NCBI RefSeq assembly: GCF_039769985.1
Contig: NZ_JBDNCH010000002.1
Span: 744,001-808,000 of the forward strand
DNA from: Ponticoccus litoralis
GTDB lineage: Bacteria; Pseudomonadota; Alphaproteobacteria; Rhodobacterales; Rhodobacteraceae
DNA: 64,000 nt
Direction: 5' to 3'
Shown here: piece after piece, positions 35,655 through 46,983 of the stretch
How positions within the stretch are numbered: position 1 is the stretch's first letter
Layout: every line of letters starts with the position of its first letter
The notes under the pieces: model-generated
Told to the model about the DNA's origin: nothing
Databases searched by the model: none
Seen by the model: the letters and a program-made list of their open reading frames with translations, nothing else
Translations under genes and position numbers: made by a program

Positions 35655-36095
35655 ATGCGCCGCGCCGCCCTCGTCCTCGCCCTCCCCCTCGCCAGCCTTG
35701 CCGCCCCGGGCCTTGCCGGTGGCCTGCTGCCCTATACCGACCCCGACCGCGTGGCCGAGGGGCGGACCCTTTACGCCGAGCAATGCGCGGCCTGCCACGG
35801 GGCCGACCTGTCCGGAGAGGCGAACTGGCGCGAACAAAACGCCGACGGAACCCTGCCCGCGCCGCCGCATGACGAGACCGGCCACACCCGGCACCACCCC
35901 GACGCGCTGCTGGTGCGGATCGTCACCGAGGGCACCGAGGCCATCGTCGGCGGCGACTACCGCTCGGCGATGATCGGCTTCGGCGATATCCTGTCCGAGG
36001 ACGAGATCCTGAACGTGCTGGCCTATATCAAGAGCACCTGGCCCGACGAGATCATCGAGGCCCATGACGCGATGAACGCACGCGCGCCCGGCTGA
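35655..36095 (+). CDS. Exported class I cytochrome c
   Basis: 146 residues. A signal peptide (RRAALVLALPLASLAAPGLA) directs it to the periplasm. There is one haem site, CAACHGADLSG, near residue 46, and a methionine likely to be the axial ligand in MIGFGDILSEDEILNVLAYI, the usual C-terminal pattern of class I cytochromes c. The haem partner in electron transfer is unknown; no oxidase or dehydrogenase gene is adjacent. The ATG follows AAAGGAGACCC, a strong ribosome-binding site. Two perfect hairpins follow the gene. Confidence 0.85.
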   Translation: MRRAALVLALPLASLAAPGLAGGLLPYTDPDRVAEGRTLYAEQCAACHGADLSGEANWREQNADGTLPAPPHDETGHTRHHPDALLVRIVTEGTEAIVGGDYRSAMIGFGDILSEDEILNVLAYIKSTWPDEIIEAHDAMNARAPG

Positions 36096-36100
36096 GGCGC

Positions 36101-36147
36101 CGTTTTCCTGCAAGGAAAACGAGGCGGATTTTTTGGAAAAATCCGCC
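36101..36147. terminator. Tandem perfect hairpins between convergent genes
   Basis: Hairpin 1: CGTTTTCCT-GCA-AGGAAAACG (36101-36121). Hairpin 2: GGCGGATTTTT with a TGG loop and exact 11-base complement (36123-36147). They fill the space between the cytochrome gene and the convergent YqaA-type gene, and the A/T-rich arms suit termination in both directions. Confidence 0.8.
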
Positions 36148-36150
36148 GCC

Positions 36151-36597
36151 CTACAGAAGCCGGTCGAGAGCCCCGGCCAACACGAGGTAACGCCCCGTCT
36201 TGGCCACCGCGACCAGCGCAAGGAATGTCCAGAAGGGAGTGCGCATGACCCCCGCGACCACCGTGATCGCATCGCCCGGGGGCGCCCAGCTGAGCAGCAG
36301 CGTCCAGAGACCCCAGCGCCCGTACCAGTCCTGCGCCCGCGCCATCTGCCCGGCGCTGGCCGGGAACCAGCGGCGGTGCTTCAACCGCTCCGCGCCCCGG
36401 CCCATCCAGTAATTGACCACCGATCCCAGCGTATTGCCGATACTCGCCACCGCCAGCATCCAGCCCAGCGGCGCGGCTCCGGCGGCCTGCATCGCGGCGA
36501 AGACCACCTCTGACTGGAACGGCAGCAGTGTCGCCGCGCCGAAGGCGGCAAGGAAAAGGCCGCCCAGTCCGGCGGCCTCATCCCACATCGCGGGCAC
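36151..36597 (-). CDS. YqaA/DedA-type (VTT) inner-membrane protein
   Basis: 148 residues with three or four membrane segments. FGAATLLPFQSEVVFAAMQA, SIGNTLGSVVNYWMGRGAE and WAPPGDAITVVAGVMRTPFW are the conserved blocks of the YqaA branch of the VTT/SNARE-associated family, which includes re-entrant loops and is linked to lipid scrambling and membrane homeostasis. The function of this branch is not established. It ends four bases from the hairpin pair and starts at an ATG 30 bases from the corrected end of the NYN gene, so the two may be cotranscribed. Intact. Confidence 0.8.
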   Translation of the reverse strand: MPAMWDEAAGLGGLFLAAFGAATLLPFQSEVVFAAMQAAGAAPLGWMLAVASIGNTLGSVVNYWMGRGAERLKHRRWFPASAGQMARAQDWYGRWGLWTLLLSWAPPGDAITVVAGVMRTPFWTFLALVAVAKTGRYLVLAGALDRLL

Positions 36598-36626
36598 CCC
36601 TCATCCCCATGAAGGCGCCCGGCGAC

Positions 36627-37203
36627 TTACTCGCTCGATGCCGCAACCTCGAAGTTGCGCTCCACCTGCTGCTCGCGCGGCGGGCGGCTCGATGACCTCG
36701 CGCAGCTCGTCCAGCTCGATGAAGTTGTCGGCCTGGCGGCGCAGCTCGTCGGCGATCATCGGCGGCTGCGACCGGATGGTCGAGACGACCGAGACGCGCA
36801 CGCCCTGACGCTGCAGCGACTCCACCAGCGGGCGGAAGTCGCCGTCGCCGGAAAACAGCACGATGTGATCGACGCGCGGGGCCAGTTCCATGGCATCGAC
36901 CGTCAGCTCGATGTCCATGTTGCCCTTGACCTTCCGGCGGCCCTGGCTGTCGGTGTATTCCTTCGCCGGCTTCGTCACCATGGTGAAGCCGTTGTAGTGC
37001 AGCCAGTCCACCAGCGGACGGATCGGCGAATATTCGTCGTTTTCCAGAAGCGCGGTATAGTAGAAGGCCCGCACCATTTTCCCGCGGCGCGCGAATTCCT
37101 GTCGGAGCAGCTTGTAGTCGATATCGAACCCAAGCGCCTTTGCGGCAGCGTATAGATCTGACCCATCGATGAACAGCGCGAGCCGTTCGTCTTTGTAAAA
37201 CAT
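36627..37203 (-). CDS. NYN-domain (LabA/DUF88) protein, with one frameshift
   Basis: About 192 residues with a PIN-like NYN nuclease domain: RLALFIDGSDLYAAAKALG at the N-terminus, KGNMDIELTVDAMELA, and HIVLFSGDGDFRPLVESLQ, whose aspartates would form the metal site. In the raw sequence the frame ends in a long unlikely tail; with CG added at 36673-36680 (GCGCGAG to GCGCGCGAG) it ends EQQVERNFEVAASSE at a TAA at 36627. The ATG at 37203 follows AAAGGACATTTC. Proteins of this family may act on RNA, but the substrate is unknown. Divergent from folK across an AT-rich promoter spacer. Confidence 0.8.
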
Positions 37204-37349
37204 GAAATGTCCTTTCGTAGAATGCAGCCGCCCCAGAGTGCCGTGAGTGAGTTGAGTGGGCGCGGACGGTGGCAAGTCCAATAAAATTAATACTTCCGCG
37301 TTGCGCCGCAAGGGATTAATTCTCTCAAAAGAATAGCGCGTTTTGACCA

Positions 37350-37946
37350 ATGGTACAAGAATTCCTCATCGCTCTCGGATCCAACCTCGGATCCTCCGCC
37401 GGCGGCCCTTCGGCCACGCTGGCCGCGGCGCTTGCCGCCCTGACCGCGCAGGGGGTCGGGCTGCGGCGGGTCAGCCGTTTCTTCGCCACGCCCTGCTTTC
37501 CGGCAGGCGCGGGCCCGGACTACGTGAATGCCTGCGCCCTGGTGCGCGCGCCGCTTTCGCCGGACGCGCTCTTGCTGAAACTGCATGCGGTCGAGCAGGC
37601 CTTCGACCGGGAGCGCATCCAGAGATGGGGCAGCCGGACGCTCGATCTCGATCTTCTGGCGATGGCGGACCGGGTGCTGCCCGATGCCGAGACGCAGACC
37701 GTCTGGCGCACCCTGCCGCCAGAGGATCAGACCCGGGCCAGCCCCGAAACCCTGATCCTGCCACACCCCCGGATACAGGACCGCGCCTTTGTGCTGGGCC
37801 CGCTGGCCGACATCGCCGCAGGCTGGACCCACCCCCTATTGTGCCGAAATGTCGCGCAGCTGCTGGCCGACCTGCCCCCCGGGGACCGCGCCGCACTGCA
37901 GCCGTTGCCCGCGATGCCGCTTGTAAAACCAGAGCAGCCGCGCTAG
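37350..37946 (+). CDS. folK: 2-amino-4-hydroxy-6-hydroxymethyldihydropteridine diphosphokinase
   Basis: Folate biosynthesis enzyme (HPPK) that transfers pyrophosphate from ATP to the pterin; 198 residues. Visible motifs are IALGSNLGSSAGG at the N-terminus, SRFFATPCFPAG, DYVNACALVRAPLSPDALL, and the metal-binding WGSRTLDLDLLAMAD near residue 95, followed by LPHPRIQDRAFVLGPLADI. The start is a leading ATG 21 bases after the AT-rich promoter spacer 37204-37349, shared with the NYN gene. rpoZ follows after 43 bases, the arrangement common in this order. Intact. Confidence 0.95.
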   Translation: MVQEFLIALGSNLGSSAGGPSATLAAALAALTAQGVGLRRVSRFFATPCFPAGAGPDYVNACALVRAPLSPDALLLKLHAVEQAFDRERIQRWGSRTLDLDLLAMADRVLPDAETQTVWRTLPPEDQTRASPETLILPHPRIQDRAFVLGPLADIAAGWTHPLLCRNVAQLLADLPPGDRAALQPLPAMPLVKPEQPR

Positions 37947-37989
37947 ATCATCACCTTCTGATGCATCCAGACGATAGGACGGAGCGCCC

Positions 37990-38343
37990 ATGGCCCGCGT
38001 GACGGTAGAAGATTGTGTTGACAAGGTCCCGAACCGGTTCGAACTGGTGATGCTCGCCGCCCACCGCGCGCGCGAGATCTCCTCCGGTGCCGCGCTGACT
38101 GTCGACCGCGACAACGACAAGAACCCGGTCGTCGCCCTGCGCGAGATCGCCGAGGAAACCCAGTCCACCGACGAACTGCGCGAACGGCTGATCGAGTCGA
38201 ACCAAAGCCAGATCGAGGTCGACGAGCCCGAGGACGACACCATGGCGCTGCTCATGGGTGCCGAACAGGACAAGCCGGCGGAAGACGACCTGTCGGAAGA
38301 AAAGCTCCTGCGGGCGCTGATGGAAGCCCGGGGACAGGGCTGA
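37990..38343 (+). CDS. rpoZ: RNA polymerase omega subunit
   Basis: 117-residue omega subunit, which helps assemble RNA polymerase and in many bacteria takes part in binding ppGpp. The signature MARVTVEDCVDKVPNRFEL, then VMLAAHRAREISSG and DNDKNPVVALREIAEET, is present at the N-terminus. The second half is acidic and variable. It lies directly upstream of the RelA/SpoT-type gene, a linkage kept in many proteobacteria. The ATG follows ATAGGACGGAGCGCCC. Intact. Confidence 0.95.
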   Translation: MARVTVEDCVDKVPNRFELVMLAAHRAREISSGAALTVDRDNDKNPVVALREIAEETQSTDELRERLIESNQSQIEVDEPEDDTMALLMGAEQDKPAEDDLSEEKLLRALMEARGQG

Positions 38344-38389
38344 GCCCACCGGTGATACCGGGGACCGGGGCCAGCGCGGAGCGACAGCC

Positions 38390-40530
<2,141 letters not shown>

Positions 40531-40548
40531 ACGAAAGGAAGGACGGGA

Positions 40549-41208
40549 GTGGTCTTCAAGCGGCGGGATCGACGCCCGATCTGGCGGATCGTGGTCGAGC
40601 TGCTCTGGCCCAAGGGGGGCTGGGGGCGCGCGGCCCGTTACGTCCGCCTGCGGCTGAACCGCCTGCCCGATCCGCCGCACAAGATCGCGCGCGGCATCTT
40701 TGCCGGTGTCTTCACCACCTTCACGCCCTTCTACGGCCTGCATTTCGTCGTCGCGGGGATGCTGGCGCTGATGCTGCGCGGCAACGTGATCGCGGCGCTG
40801 CTCTCGACCTTCTTCGGCAACCCGCTGACCTATGTGCCGATCGGCGTCGCCTCTCTCAAGACCGGCTACTGGCTGCTCGACATGGACAAGGGGCCGCATC
40901 CGCAGCCCGGCGATCACCATGGCAACCTCGTCGACAAGTTCTTCGCCGCCGGGGCCGATCTCTGGGACAACCTGCTGGCCGCCGCCTATGGCGAGGCGAC
41001 GGACTGGACCCGGCTGGAGATCTTCTTCGACGAGGTCTTCTACCCCTATATGATCGGCGGCATCCTGCCCGGCATCATCTGCGGGCTGATCGCCTACTAC
41101 GTCTCGCTGCCGCTGATCTCGGCCTTCCAGAACCGCCGCAAGGGCGTGATCAAGGCCAAGCTCGCAGAGTTGAAGAAGCGCAAGGCCGAGGCCACGCGCA
41201 ACGGCTGA
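40549..41208 (+). CDS. DUF2062 domain-containing membrane protein
   Basis: 219 residues, GTG start after GGAAGGACGGGA. The DUF2062 core runs from HKIARGIFAGVFTTFTPFYG to LSTFFGNPLTYVPIG, two membrane segments with the typical glycine- and phenylalanine-rich turns; a C-terminal membrane segment (MIGGILPGIICGLIAYYV) precedes a basic tail rich in lysine. The family has no known function. It sits 18 bases behind the RelA/SpoT-type gene and ahead of pdxJ, the usual order here, so it is probably in the same operon. Intact. Confidence 0.85.
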   Translation: MVFKRRDRRPIWRIVVELLWPKGGWGRAARYVRLRLNRLPDPPHKIARGIFAGVFTTFTPFYGLHFVVAGMLALMLRGNVIAALLSTFFGNPLTYVPIGVASLKTGYWLLDMDKGPHPQPGDHHGNLVDKFFAAGADLWDNLLAAAYGEATDWTRLEIFFDEVFYPYMIGGILPGIICGLIAYYVSLPLISAFQNRRKGVIKAKLAELKKRKAEATRNG

Positions 41209-41436
41209 CCCCGGGGCCGCGGCCCCCGAGCACGCAGCAGCAGCCCATGCAGACCGCAGGCGCGTACGGGCCGCGCGGCATGTCCCCGCTCATGGCACCG
41301 CCACGCACCCCGGTTCCGAAAGCGCCCGCGCCCGGCCCGCCGATGCCGCCCCCTGCCCCCCTGCCGGAATCGGGTTCCCTTTCCGCCCTGCGCCGCTTAC
41401 GTCTTGATCGAATTTCGCAGCAAGGGGGTCCCACCC

Positions 41437-42183
41437 ATGTCCGCCACCCGCCTCCGTCTCGGCGTCAACATCGACCACGTCGCCACCGTCCGCAACGCCC
41501 GTGGCAGCGCCTATCCCGACCCGATCCGCGCCGCGAAGCTGGCCGAAGAGGCGGGCGCCGACGGCATCACCGCGCATCTGCGCGAAGATCGCCGCCACAT
41601 CTCGGACGCCGATATCGAGGGCCTGATGCAGGCGCTTTCCCTGCCGCTCAACTTCGAGATGGCCGCCACCGAAGAGATGCAGGCCATCGCGCTGCGCCAC
41701 CGCCCCCATGCGGTCTGCATCGTCCCGGAAAAGCGCGAGGAGCGCACCACCGAGGGCGGCCTCGAGGTCGCCGGGGACGAGAACCGGCTGGCGCATTTCA
41801 TCGCCCCCCTGCGTGACGCGGGCTGCCGGGTGTCGATCTTCATCGCCGCCGACCGCGCCCAGATCGAGGCGGCACATCGCATCGGCGCGCAGGTGATCGA
41901 GTTGCACACCGGCGCCTATTGCGACCTCCACGCCGAGGGCCGCATGGCAGAGCGCGACGCCGAACTGGCGCGCCTCGCCGAAATGGCGACTTTCGCCCAT
42001 GGCCTCGGGCTCGAGGTCCACGCCGGCCACGGCCTGACCTACGACACCGTCGCGCCCATCGCCGCGCTGCCGGAACTGGTGGAACTCAACATCGGCCATT
42101 TCATCGTGGGCGAGGCCATCTTCCGCGGCCTCACCCCGGCAATCCACGAAATGCGCCGCCTGATGGACGAAGCACGCGGCTAG
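41437..42183 (+). CDS. pdxJ: Pyridoxine 5'-phosphate synthase
   Basis: 248-residue TIM-barrel enzyme that joins 1-deoxyxylulose 5-phosphate with aminoacetone phosphate to form pyridoxine 5'-phosphate. Motifs: RLGVNIDHVATVRNARG near the N-terminus, GITAHLREDRRHI, NFEMAATEEMQAIAL, VCIVPEKREERTTEGGL, and the late LNIGHFIVGEAIFRGL phosphate-binding region. Length is normal. The ATG at 41437 is preceded by AAGGGGGTCCCACCC. It begins the pdxJ-acpS-lepB-rnc-era block kept widely in proteobacteria. Intact. Confidence 0.95.
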   Translation: MSATRLRLGVNIDHVATVRNARGSAYPDPIRAAKLAEEAGADGITAHLREDRRHISDADIEGLMQALSLPLNFEMAATEEMQAIALRHRPHAVCIVPEKREERTTEGGLEVAGDENRLAHFIAPLRDAGCRVSIFIAADRAQIEAAHRIGAQVIELHTGAYCDLHAEGRMAERDAELARLAEMATFAHGLGLEVHAGHGLTYDTVAPIAALPELVELNIGHFIVGEAIFRGLTPAIHEMRRLMDEARG

Positions 42184-42223
42184 CACCCGCCCCGTCACCG
42201 CACCACCCGGCCCCCGACCGCCC

Positions 42224-42275
42224 CTTCTTTGGTCCGGCAAATACCTCGGGGGTGTGGGGGCAGCGCCCCCACCCG
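42224..42275 (+). repeat. Dispersed intergenic hairpin repeat, copy 6 (forward orientation)
   Basis: CTTCTTTGGTCCGGCAAATA, CCTCGGGG and then a perfect hairpin GTGGGGGC-AGC-GCCCCCAC (42254-42272). It lies between pdxJ and acpS on the coding strand, so it would be inside a common transcript. Confidence 0.75.
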
Positions 42276-42432
42276 GCGCCTGCATCCCCCCTGCTCCGGG
42301 CCCGCCAACCCTGTGCCGCGCCCGGGGCAGCCCCGCACCCGGGACACCGCAGGGCCCTGCATCCAAGCCACGCCTTGCACCCCGCCCCGCCACCCGCTAC
42401 CCCCGGGACGATCAGCGCAAAAGGCAGGCCCC

Positions 42433-42846
42433 ATGATCCTCGGCATCGGCACCGATCTCGCCAATATAGAGCGCATCGCCGCCACCCTCGACCGCTTCGG
42501 CGACCGCTTCCGCAACCGCGTCTTCACCGAGACCGAACAGCGCAAGGCCGAGCGGCGCAAGGACGTGGCGGGCACCTACGCCAAACGCTGGGCCGCGAAA
42601 GAGGCCTGCTCGAAGGCGCTGGGAACCGGGCTGCGCATGGGCATCTCGTGGAAGGACATGGCGGTCTCGAACCTGCCCACCGGTCAGCCCGTGATGCAGG
42701 TCACGGGATGGGCCGCCGAACGGCTGGCGGCGATGACCCCCGAGGGTTTCGAGGCGATCATCCACGTCACCCTGACCGACGACCATCCCCGGGCACAGGC
42801 CTTCGTGGTGATCGAGGCGCGCCGCATCGGCCCGGAAATCCCCTAG
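42433..42846 (+). CDS. acpS: Holo-[acyl-carrier-protein] synthase
   Basis: 137-residue phosphopantetheinyl transferase that activates the acyl carrier protein. Hallmarks: MILGIGTDLANIERIAATL with the magnesium-binding aspartate, RVFTETEQRKAE, and KRWAAKEACSKALGTGLR with the catalytic glutamate and lysine. Length is usual. It lies between pdxJ and lepB in the conserved order. The ATG follows AAGGCAGGCCCC. Intact. Confidence 0.95.
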   Translation: MILGIGTDLANIERIAATLDRFGDRFRNRVFTETEQRKAERRKDVAGTYAKRWAAKEACSKALGTGLRMGISWKDMAVSNLPTGQPVMQVTGWAAERLAAMTPEGFEAIIHVTLTDDHPRAQAFVVIEARRIGPEIP

Positions 42847-43008
42847 ACCGGCAGGACGATCATCCGCCGCAGGCCGGGGTGCCGGCCACGGCCACGGGTG
42901 GATGCGTCACAGGCCGGTCTCTCCGCTCTGCGGACCAAGCCCCCGCCTTGACACGCCCGCACCCGCCGCCCATGAAGCGCGGGGAACCAATCGGGGGCAA
43001 AGGGCACC

Positions 43009-43842
43009 ATGGCGAAAGCAGAAAAGAAGGGCGGAATCGTCGAGACCGTCAAGACGATCGTCTACGCGCTGCTGATCGCGGGCGTCTTCCGCACCTTCCT
43101 GTTCCAGCCCTTCTGGATCCCCTCGGGTTCGATGAAGGACACCCTGCTGATCGGGGACTTCCTCTTCGTCAACAAGATGGCCTACGGCTATTCCTACGCC
43201 TCCTGCCCCTCGATCATCATCCCGCGCTTCGGCATCGACATCGATGCCAAGGACATCTGCGGCTGGGCCGACGGCGACAACAGCCGCCTGTTCGGCGGCG
43301 AGCCGCAGCGCGGCGACGTGGTGGTCTTCCGCCACCCGGTCACCGGGCGCGACTTCATCAAGCGGCTGATCGGCCTGCCCCGCGACCGCGTCCAGATGAA
43401 GGCCGGCCTGCTCCACATCAACGACCAGCCGGTGACGGTCGAACCCGACGGCCAGTTCGTCGAGACCGCCGCGCCGCAGGGCCCGCAGGGGCTGCGCCCG
43501 CGCTGCAAGGAGGGCCCGGTGGGCCCCGGCGGCACCTGCACCAAGGACAAGTTCATCGAGACCCTGCCCGGCGGCACCCAGCATTCGATCCTCGACATCG
43601 CCATGCAGGGGTCGGACAACACCTCGGTCTATACCGTGCCCGAGGGCCACTTCTTCTTCATGGGCGACAACCGCGACAACTCGTCGGATTCGCGCGTGCC
43701 CAATATCGCGCAGGGCGTCGGCTTTGTGCCCTACGAGAACCTCGTGGGCCGGGCCGACCGGGTGATGTTCTCCTCCGCTGGCCGGTCGATGCTGTACTTC
43801 TGGACCTGGCGCGCCGACCGCTTCTTCCACCGGATCGACTGA
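43009..43842 (+). CDS. lepB: Signal peptidase I
   Basis: 277-residue membrane-bound serine protease that removes signal peptides. An N-terminal membrane segment (IVYALLIAGVFRTFLFQPF) is followed by the nucleophile serine in PSGSMKDTLLIGD near residue 42, the catalytic lysine in GRDFIKRLIGLPRDRV near 118, and the box E motif FFFMGDNRDNSSDSR near 222. A cysteine-rich insertion (YASCPSIIIP, CGWADGD) is typical of this order. rnc follows after seven bases. The ATG is preceded by GGGGGCAAAGGGCACC. Intact. Confidence 0.95.
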   Translation: MAKAEKKGGIVETVKTIVYALLIAGVFRTFLFQPFWIPSGSMKDTLLIGDFLFVNKMAYGYSYASCPSIIIPRFGIDIDAKDICGWADGDNSRLFGGEPQRGDVVVFRHPVTGRDFIKRLIGLPRDRVQMKAGLLHINDQPVTVEPDGQFVETAAPQGPQGLRPRCKEGPVGPGGTCTKDKFIETLPGGTQHSILDIAMQGSDNTSVYTVPEGHFFFMGDNRDNSSDSRVPNIAQGVGFVPYENLVGRADRVMFSSAGRSMLYFWTWRADRFFHRID

Positions 43843-43849
43843 GGCCGCG

Positions 43850-44537
43850 ATGGCGCAGGCAAAGCTATCGGCGGATCTTCAGGCGCTTCAGGACCGGCTG
43901 GGCCATGCCTTCGCCGACCCGCGCCTGCTGCGCCGCGCCGTGACCCATGCCTCGATGTCCGGCCCCGGGCGCGAGGACAACCAGCGGCTCGAATTCCTCG
44001 GCGACCGGGTGCTGGGGCTGGTCATGGCCGAAGCGCTGCTGAAGGCCGACCGCAAGGCCTCGGAGGGCCAGCTGGCGCCGCGCTACAACGCGCTGGTGCG
44101 CAAGGAGGCCTGCGCCGATGTCGCGCGCGAGATCGGCCTGGGCGAGGCGCTGAAGCTGGGCCGCTCCGAGCAGATGTCCGGCGAGCCGCCGCAAGCTGGC
44201 GCTTCTGGGCGACGCGATGGAGGCAGTGATCGCCGCGGTCTACCTCGACGCGGGCTTCGAGGTGGCGCAGGCGCTGATCCTGCGGCTCTGGGGCGACCGC
44301 ATCGGCAGCGTCGAGGAAGACGCCAAGGACGCCAAGACCGCGTTGCAGGAATGGGCGCAGGGCCGTGGCCTGCCGCCCCCGGTCTATGCCGTGGTCGAAC
44401 GCACCGGTCCCGACCACGCGCCGGTCTTCACCATCGAAGCGCAGCTTGCGAGCGGCGAAACCGCACAGGCCACGGCGAATGCGAAACGACAGGCCGAACA
44501 GGCGGCGGCGAAAGCCCTGCTCAAGCGGCTGGACTGA
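43850..44537 (+). CDS. rnc: Ribonuclease III, with one frameshift
   Basis: Double-strand-specific RNase that processes rRNA and some mRNAs; about 229 residues when corrected. The signature NQRLEFLGDRVLGLVMAEAL is at residues 43-62. After SEQMSG the frame changes at about 44181-44186 and continues RRKLALLGDAMEAVIAAVYL with the second acidic catalytic region, then the double-stranded-RNA-binding domain (DAKTALQEWAQGRGLPPPVY to KRQAEQAAAKALLKRL). Observed GGCGAGCCGCC becomes continuous as GGCGCGAGCCGCC. Located between lepB and era as usual. A strong palindromic hairpin follows. Confidence 0.9.
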
Positions 44538-44540
44538 GGC

Positions 44541-44568
44541 GGGGAACGGGCTTCGAAGCCCGTTCCCC
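44541..44568. terminator. 28-base perfect palindrome after rnc
   Basis: GGGGAACGGGCTTC followed directly by its exact complement, starting four bases after the rnc stop. It probably ends or stabilises the pdxJ-rnc transcript and separates it from the EamA-type gene. Confidence 0.7.
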
Positions 44569-44718
44569 CTACCACAACCGGCACCGCGCGCGCCGCTCTG
44601 AGGCCCCCTGCCCCCCAAGGCACCGGGTTTCCAGTTGCGGTCCGCAGACGACCTTTCGAAAGGCCGTCTTCCCCCCGCCCCCGCGCCGCGCTACAGCTGC
44701 CCCAAAGGACGACCCCCG

Positions 44719-45599
44719 ATGACAGACAACCTGCGCGGCGCCCTCTGGATGATCCTCGCCATGCTGGGCTTCGGGATCGAGGATGCCTTCTTCAAGGCCG
44801 CCACCGGCACCGGCGGCATCACGGCGGGCATGGCCACCCTGCAGTTCGGCCTCTTCGCGATGCTGATCTACGCCGGCTACGCGCGCGCCCGGACTGTGCC
44901 GCTCTGGACCCGCGACTACCTGCGCGGCCCGCTGCTGATCCGCACCGGCTTCGAGATCACCGGACGGCTCTTCTTCGCGCTCTCGCTTGCCTACACCCCC
45001 CTGTCGACGACCTCGGCCATCCTTCAGGCCGCACCGCTCTTTGTCATGCTGGGCGCCGCGCTGGTGCTGCAGGAAAAGATCGGCCCGCGCCGCTGGGCCG
45101 CCATGGCGGTGGGCTTCGTCGGCGTCCTGCTGATCGTCCGCCCGACGCCCGCCGCCTTCCAGCCCAACGCCATCCTCGCCCTGCTCGGCATGATCGGCTT
45201 CGCGGGGCGCGACCTGATGACCCGCGTCGCGCCGCCCCGCGTCCACACGGTGCAAATGGGCGTGCTGGGCTTTGCCGTGGTCACCGTCGCGGGGGGATCA
45301 TCCTCGCCTTCGAACCCGGCGCGCCGGCCCTGCCGACAACGGCCGCCGCCGCGCTTGTCACCGGCACGGCGCTGTCCGGGGTCCTCGGCTATACCGCCAT
45401 GACGCTGGCCATGCGCACCGGAGAGGTGGGCGTCGTTGCCCCCTTCCGCTATTCCCGCCTGATCGTGGCGCTGATCCTCGCCTACCTGCTCTTCGACGAA
45501 CGCCCCGACGCGCTGACCCTTACCGGCGCCGCGCTGATCGTCGCCGCGGGCACCTACTCGCTGATCCGCGACAACCGCCGCCGCGCGGCGAAACCCTGA
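44719..45599 (+). CDS. EamA/DMT family transporter, with one frameshift
   Basis: About 293 residues with ten predicted membrane segments in two EamA repeats. It starts MTDNLRGALWMILAMLGFGI; the first repeat has LSLAYTPLSTTSAILQAAPLFVML written as two blocks LSLAYTPLSTTSAI and PLFVMLGAALVL, the second GYTAMTLAMRTGEVGVVAP. After GFAVVTVAG the frame changes in the G run at 45291-45296: one more G gives GIILAFEPGAPALPTT and the rest. Members export metabolites; the substrate is not predictable. It lies between rnc and era, which normally adjoin, so it is an insertion into a conserved operon. Start ATG follows AAAGGACGACCCCCG. Confidence 0.8.
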
Positions 45600-45986
45600 C
45601 CCGTCACCGCTCCGCGCAGGCACCGACATCTGCGATTTCCGAGACCGGCCCGCATCCGCAGCCTCGCCGTCTCCTCCAAGCCAATCCGATTCGCCCCCAT
45701 GGCCACGGCACGACACAGCCCCCCGGCCCGACACCCCGGACCAAATACCGCGGGACAGCGCGTCGCCGGCCTGCGCCCGCCCCCGGCAACGCGCCCTGTC
45801 TCGGACAAACCCCCTTTGCACTATGGCGAAACCCGCCCGAACCCGCTATGCCGGTCCGGTTCGGACCCGGATCGGCTGCGCGCCGCCTCCCGCTTCGACT
45901 CGAACGCAACACGCCGCCGCTTTTTCCTGTAGACTGCATCGAACCGCTTCGACCGCATCCTGACCACCTCTGAGACCGAGACCGAA
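45600..45986. other. Gap upstream of era
   Basis: 387 bases without a recognisable gene. It likely holds an era promoter, since the hairpin after rnc and the EamA-type gene separate era from its usual upstream partner. The AT-richer part near 45905-45935 (GCTTTTTCCTGTAGACT) is the best candidate region. Confidence 0.45.
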
Positions 45987-46895
45987 ATGACCACACGCGC
46001 GGGCTTCGTCGCCCTTATCGGAGAGCCCAACGCGGGCAAATCGACCCTGACCAACCGCATGGTGGGGGCCAAGGTCTCGATCGTGACCCACAAGGTCCAG
46101 ACCACCCGCGCCCGCATTCGCGGCGTGGCGCTGGAGGGCACGGCCCAGATCGTCTTCGTCGACACGCCGGGCCTCTTCCAGCCGCGCCGCAGGCTCGACC
46201 GCGCCATGGTCGCCGCCGCCCGGGGCGGCGCCGCCGACGCCGATATCGTGGTGCTGCTGGTCGAGGCGCACCGGGGCATGACCGCCGGCGTCAAGACCAT
46301 CCTCGACCGCCTGCCCGACCTGCCGAAGACCGCCCGCGTGGCGCTGGCGATCAACAAGATCGACCGCACGCAGGCCGAGACCCTGCTGAGCCTCTCCAAG
46401 GCGCTGAACGACGCCTACCCCTTCGAGCGCACCTTCATGATCTCCGCCGAGAAGGGCCACGGCACCGAGGACCTGAAGGCCTGGCTGGGCGCCGAGCTGC
46501 CCGAGGGGCCCCGGCTCTACCCCGAGGACCAGATCGCCGACCTGCCCCTGCGCATGATCGCCGCCGAGATGACGCGCGAAAAGCTGACCCTGCGCCTGCA
46601 TCAGGAACTGCCCTACCAGCTGACGGTCGAGACCGAAAGCTGGCAGGAGCGCGACGACGGCTCCGCCCGCATCGACCAGGTGATCTACGTCGCCCGCGAC
46701 GGCCACAAGGGCATCGTGCTGGGCCACAAGGGCGAGACGGTCAAGGCGATCTCCAAGGCCGCCCGCGAGGAGCTCGAAGAGTTCCTCGGCCGCAAGATCC
46801 ACCTCTTCATGCAGGTCAAGGTGCGCGAGAAATGGCTCGAAGAGGCCGAGCGCTATTCCGAGATGGGCCTCGACTTCAAGGACGGAAACAGCTGA
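45987..46895 (+). CDS. era: GTPase Era
   Basis: 302-residue essential GTPase that binds 16S rRNA and assists 30S assembly. G1 is GEPNAGKSTLTNRMVG near residue 10, G2 region KVQTTRARIRGV, G3 VDTPGLFQ, G4 INKIDR near 125, and the C-terminal KH domain contains REKLTLRLHQELPYQLTVE and GHKGIVLGHKGETVKAI with its GxxG loop. The family's short linker is intact. No recO gene follows within the window; a DUF1491 gene does, as in related genomes. Intact. Confidence 0.95.
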   Translation: MTTRAGFVALIGEPNAGKSTLTNRMVGAKVSIVTHKVQTTRARIRGVALEGTAQIVFVDTPGLFQPRRRLDRAMVAAARGGAADADIVVLLVEAHRGMTAGVKTILDRLPDLPKTARVALAINKIDRTQAETLLSLSKALNDAYPFERTFMISAEKGHGTEDLKAWLGAELPEGPRLYPEDQIADLPLRMIAAEMTREKLTLRLHQELPYQLTVETESWQERDDGSARIDQVIYVARDGHKGIVLGHKGETVKAISKAAREELEEFLGRKIHLFMQVKVREKWLEEAERYSEMGLDFKDGNS

Positions 46896-46983
46896 CGACA
46901 AAGGCTTTCCCGCCGCCCCGCGCCTGAAGCGGACCCGCCGCCCGACGGACCCGCCTGCGCCAGACGACCACCGCCCCTCCCCG

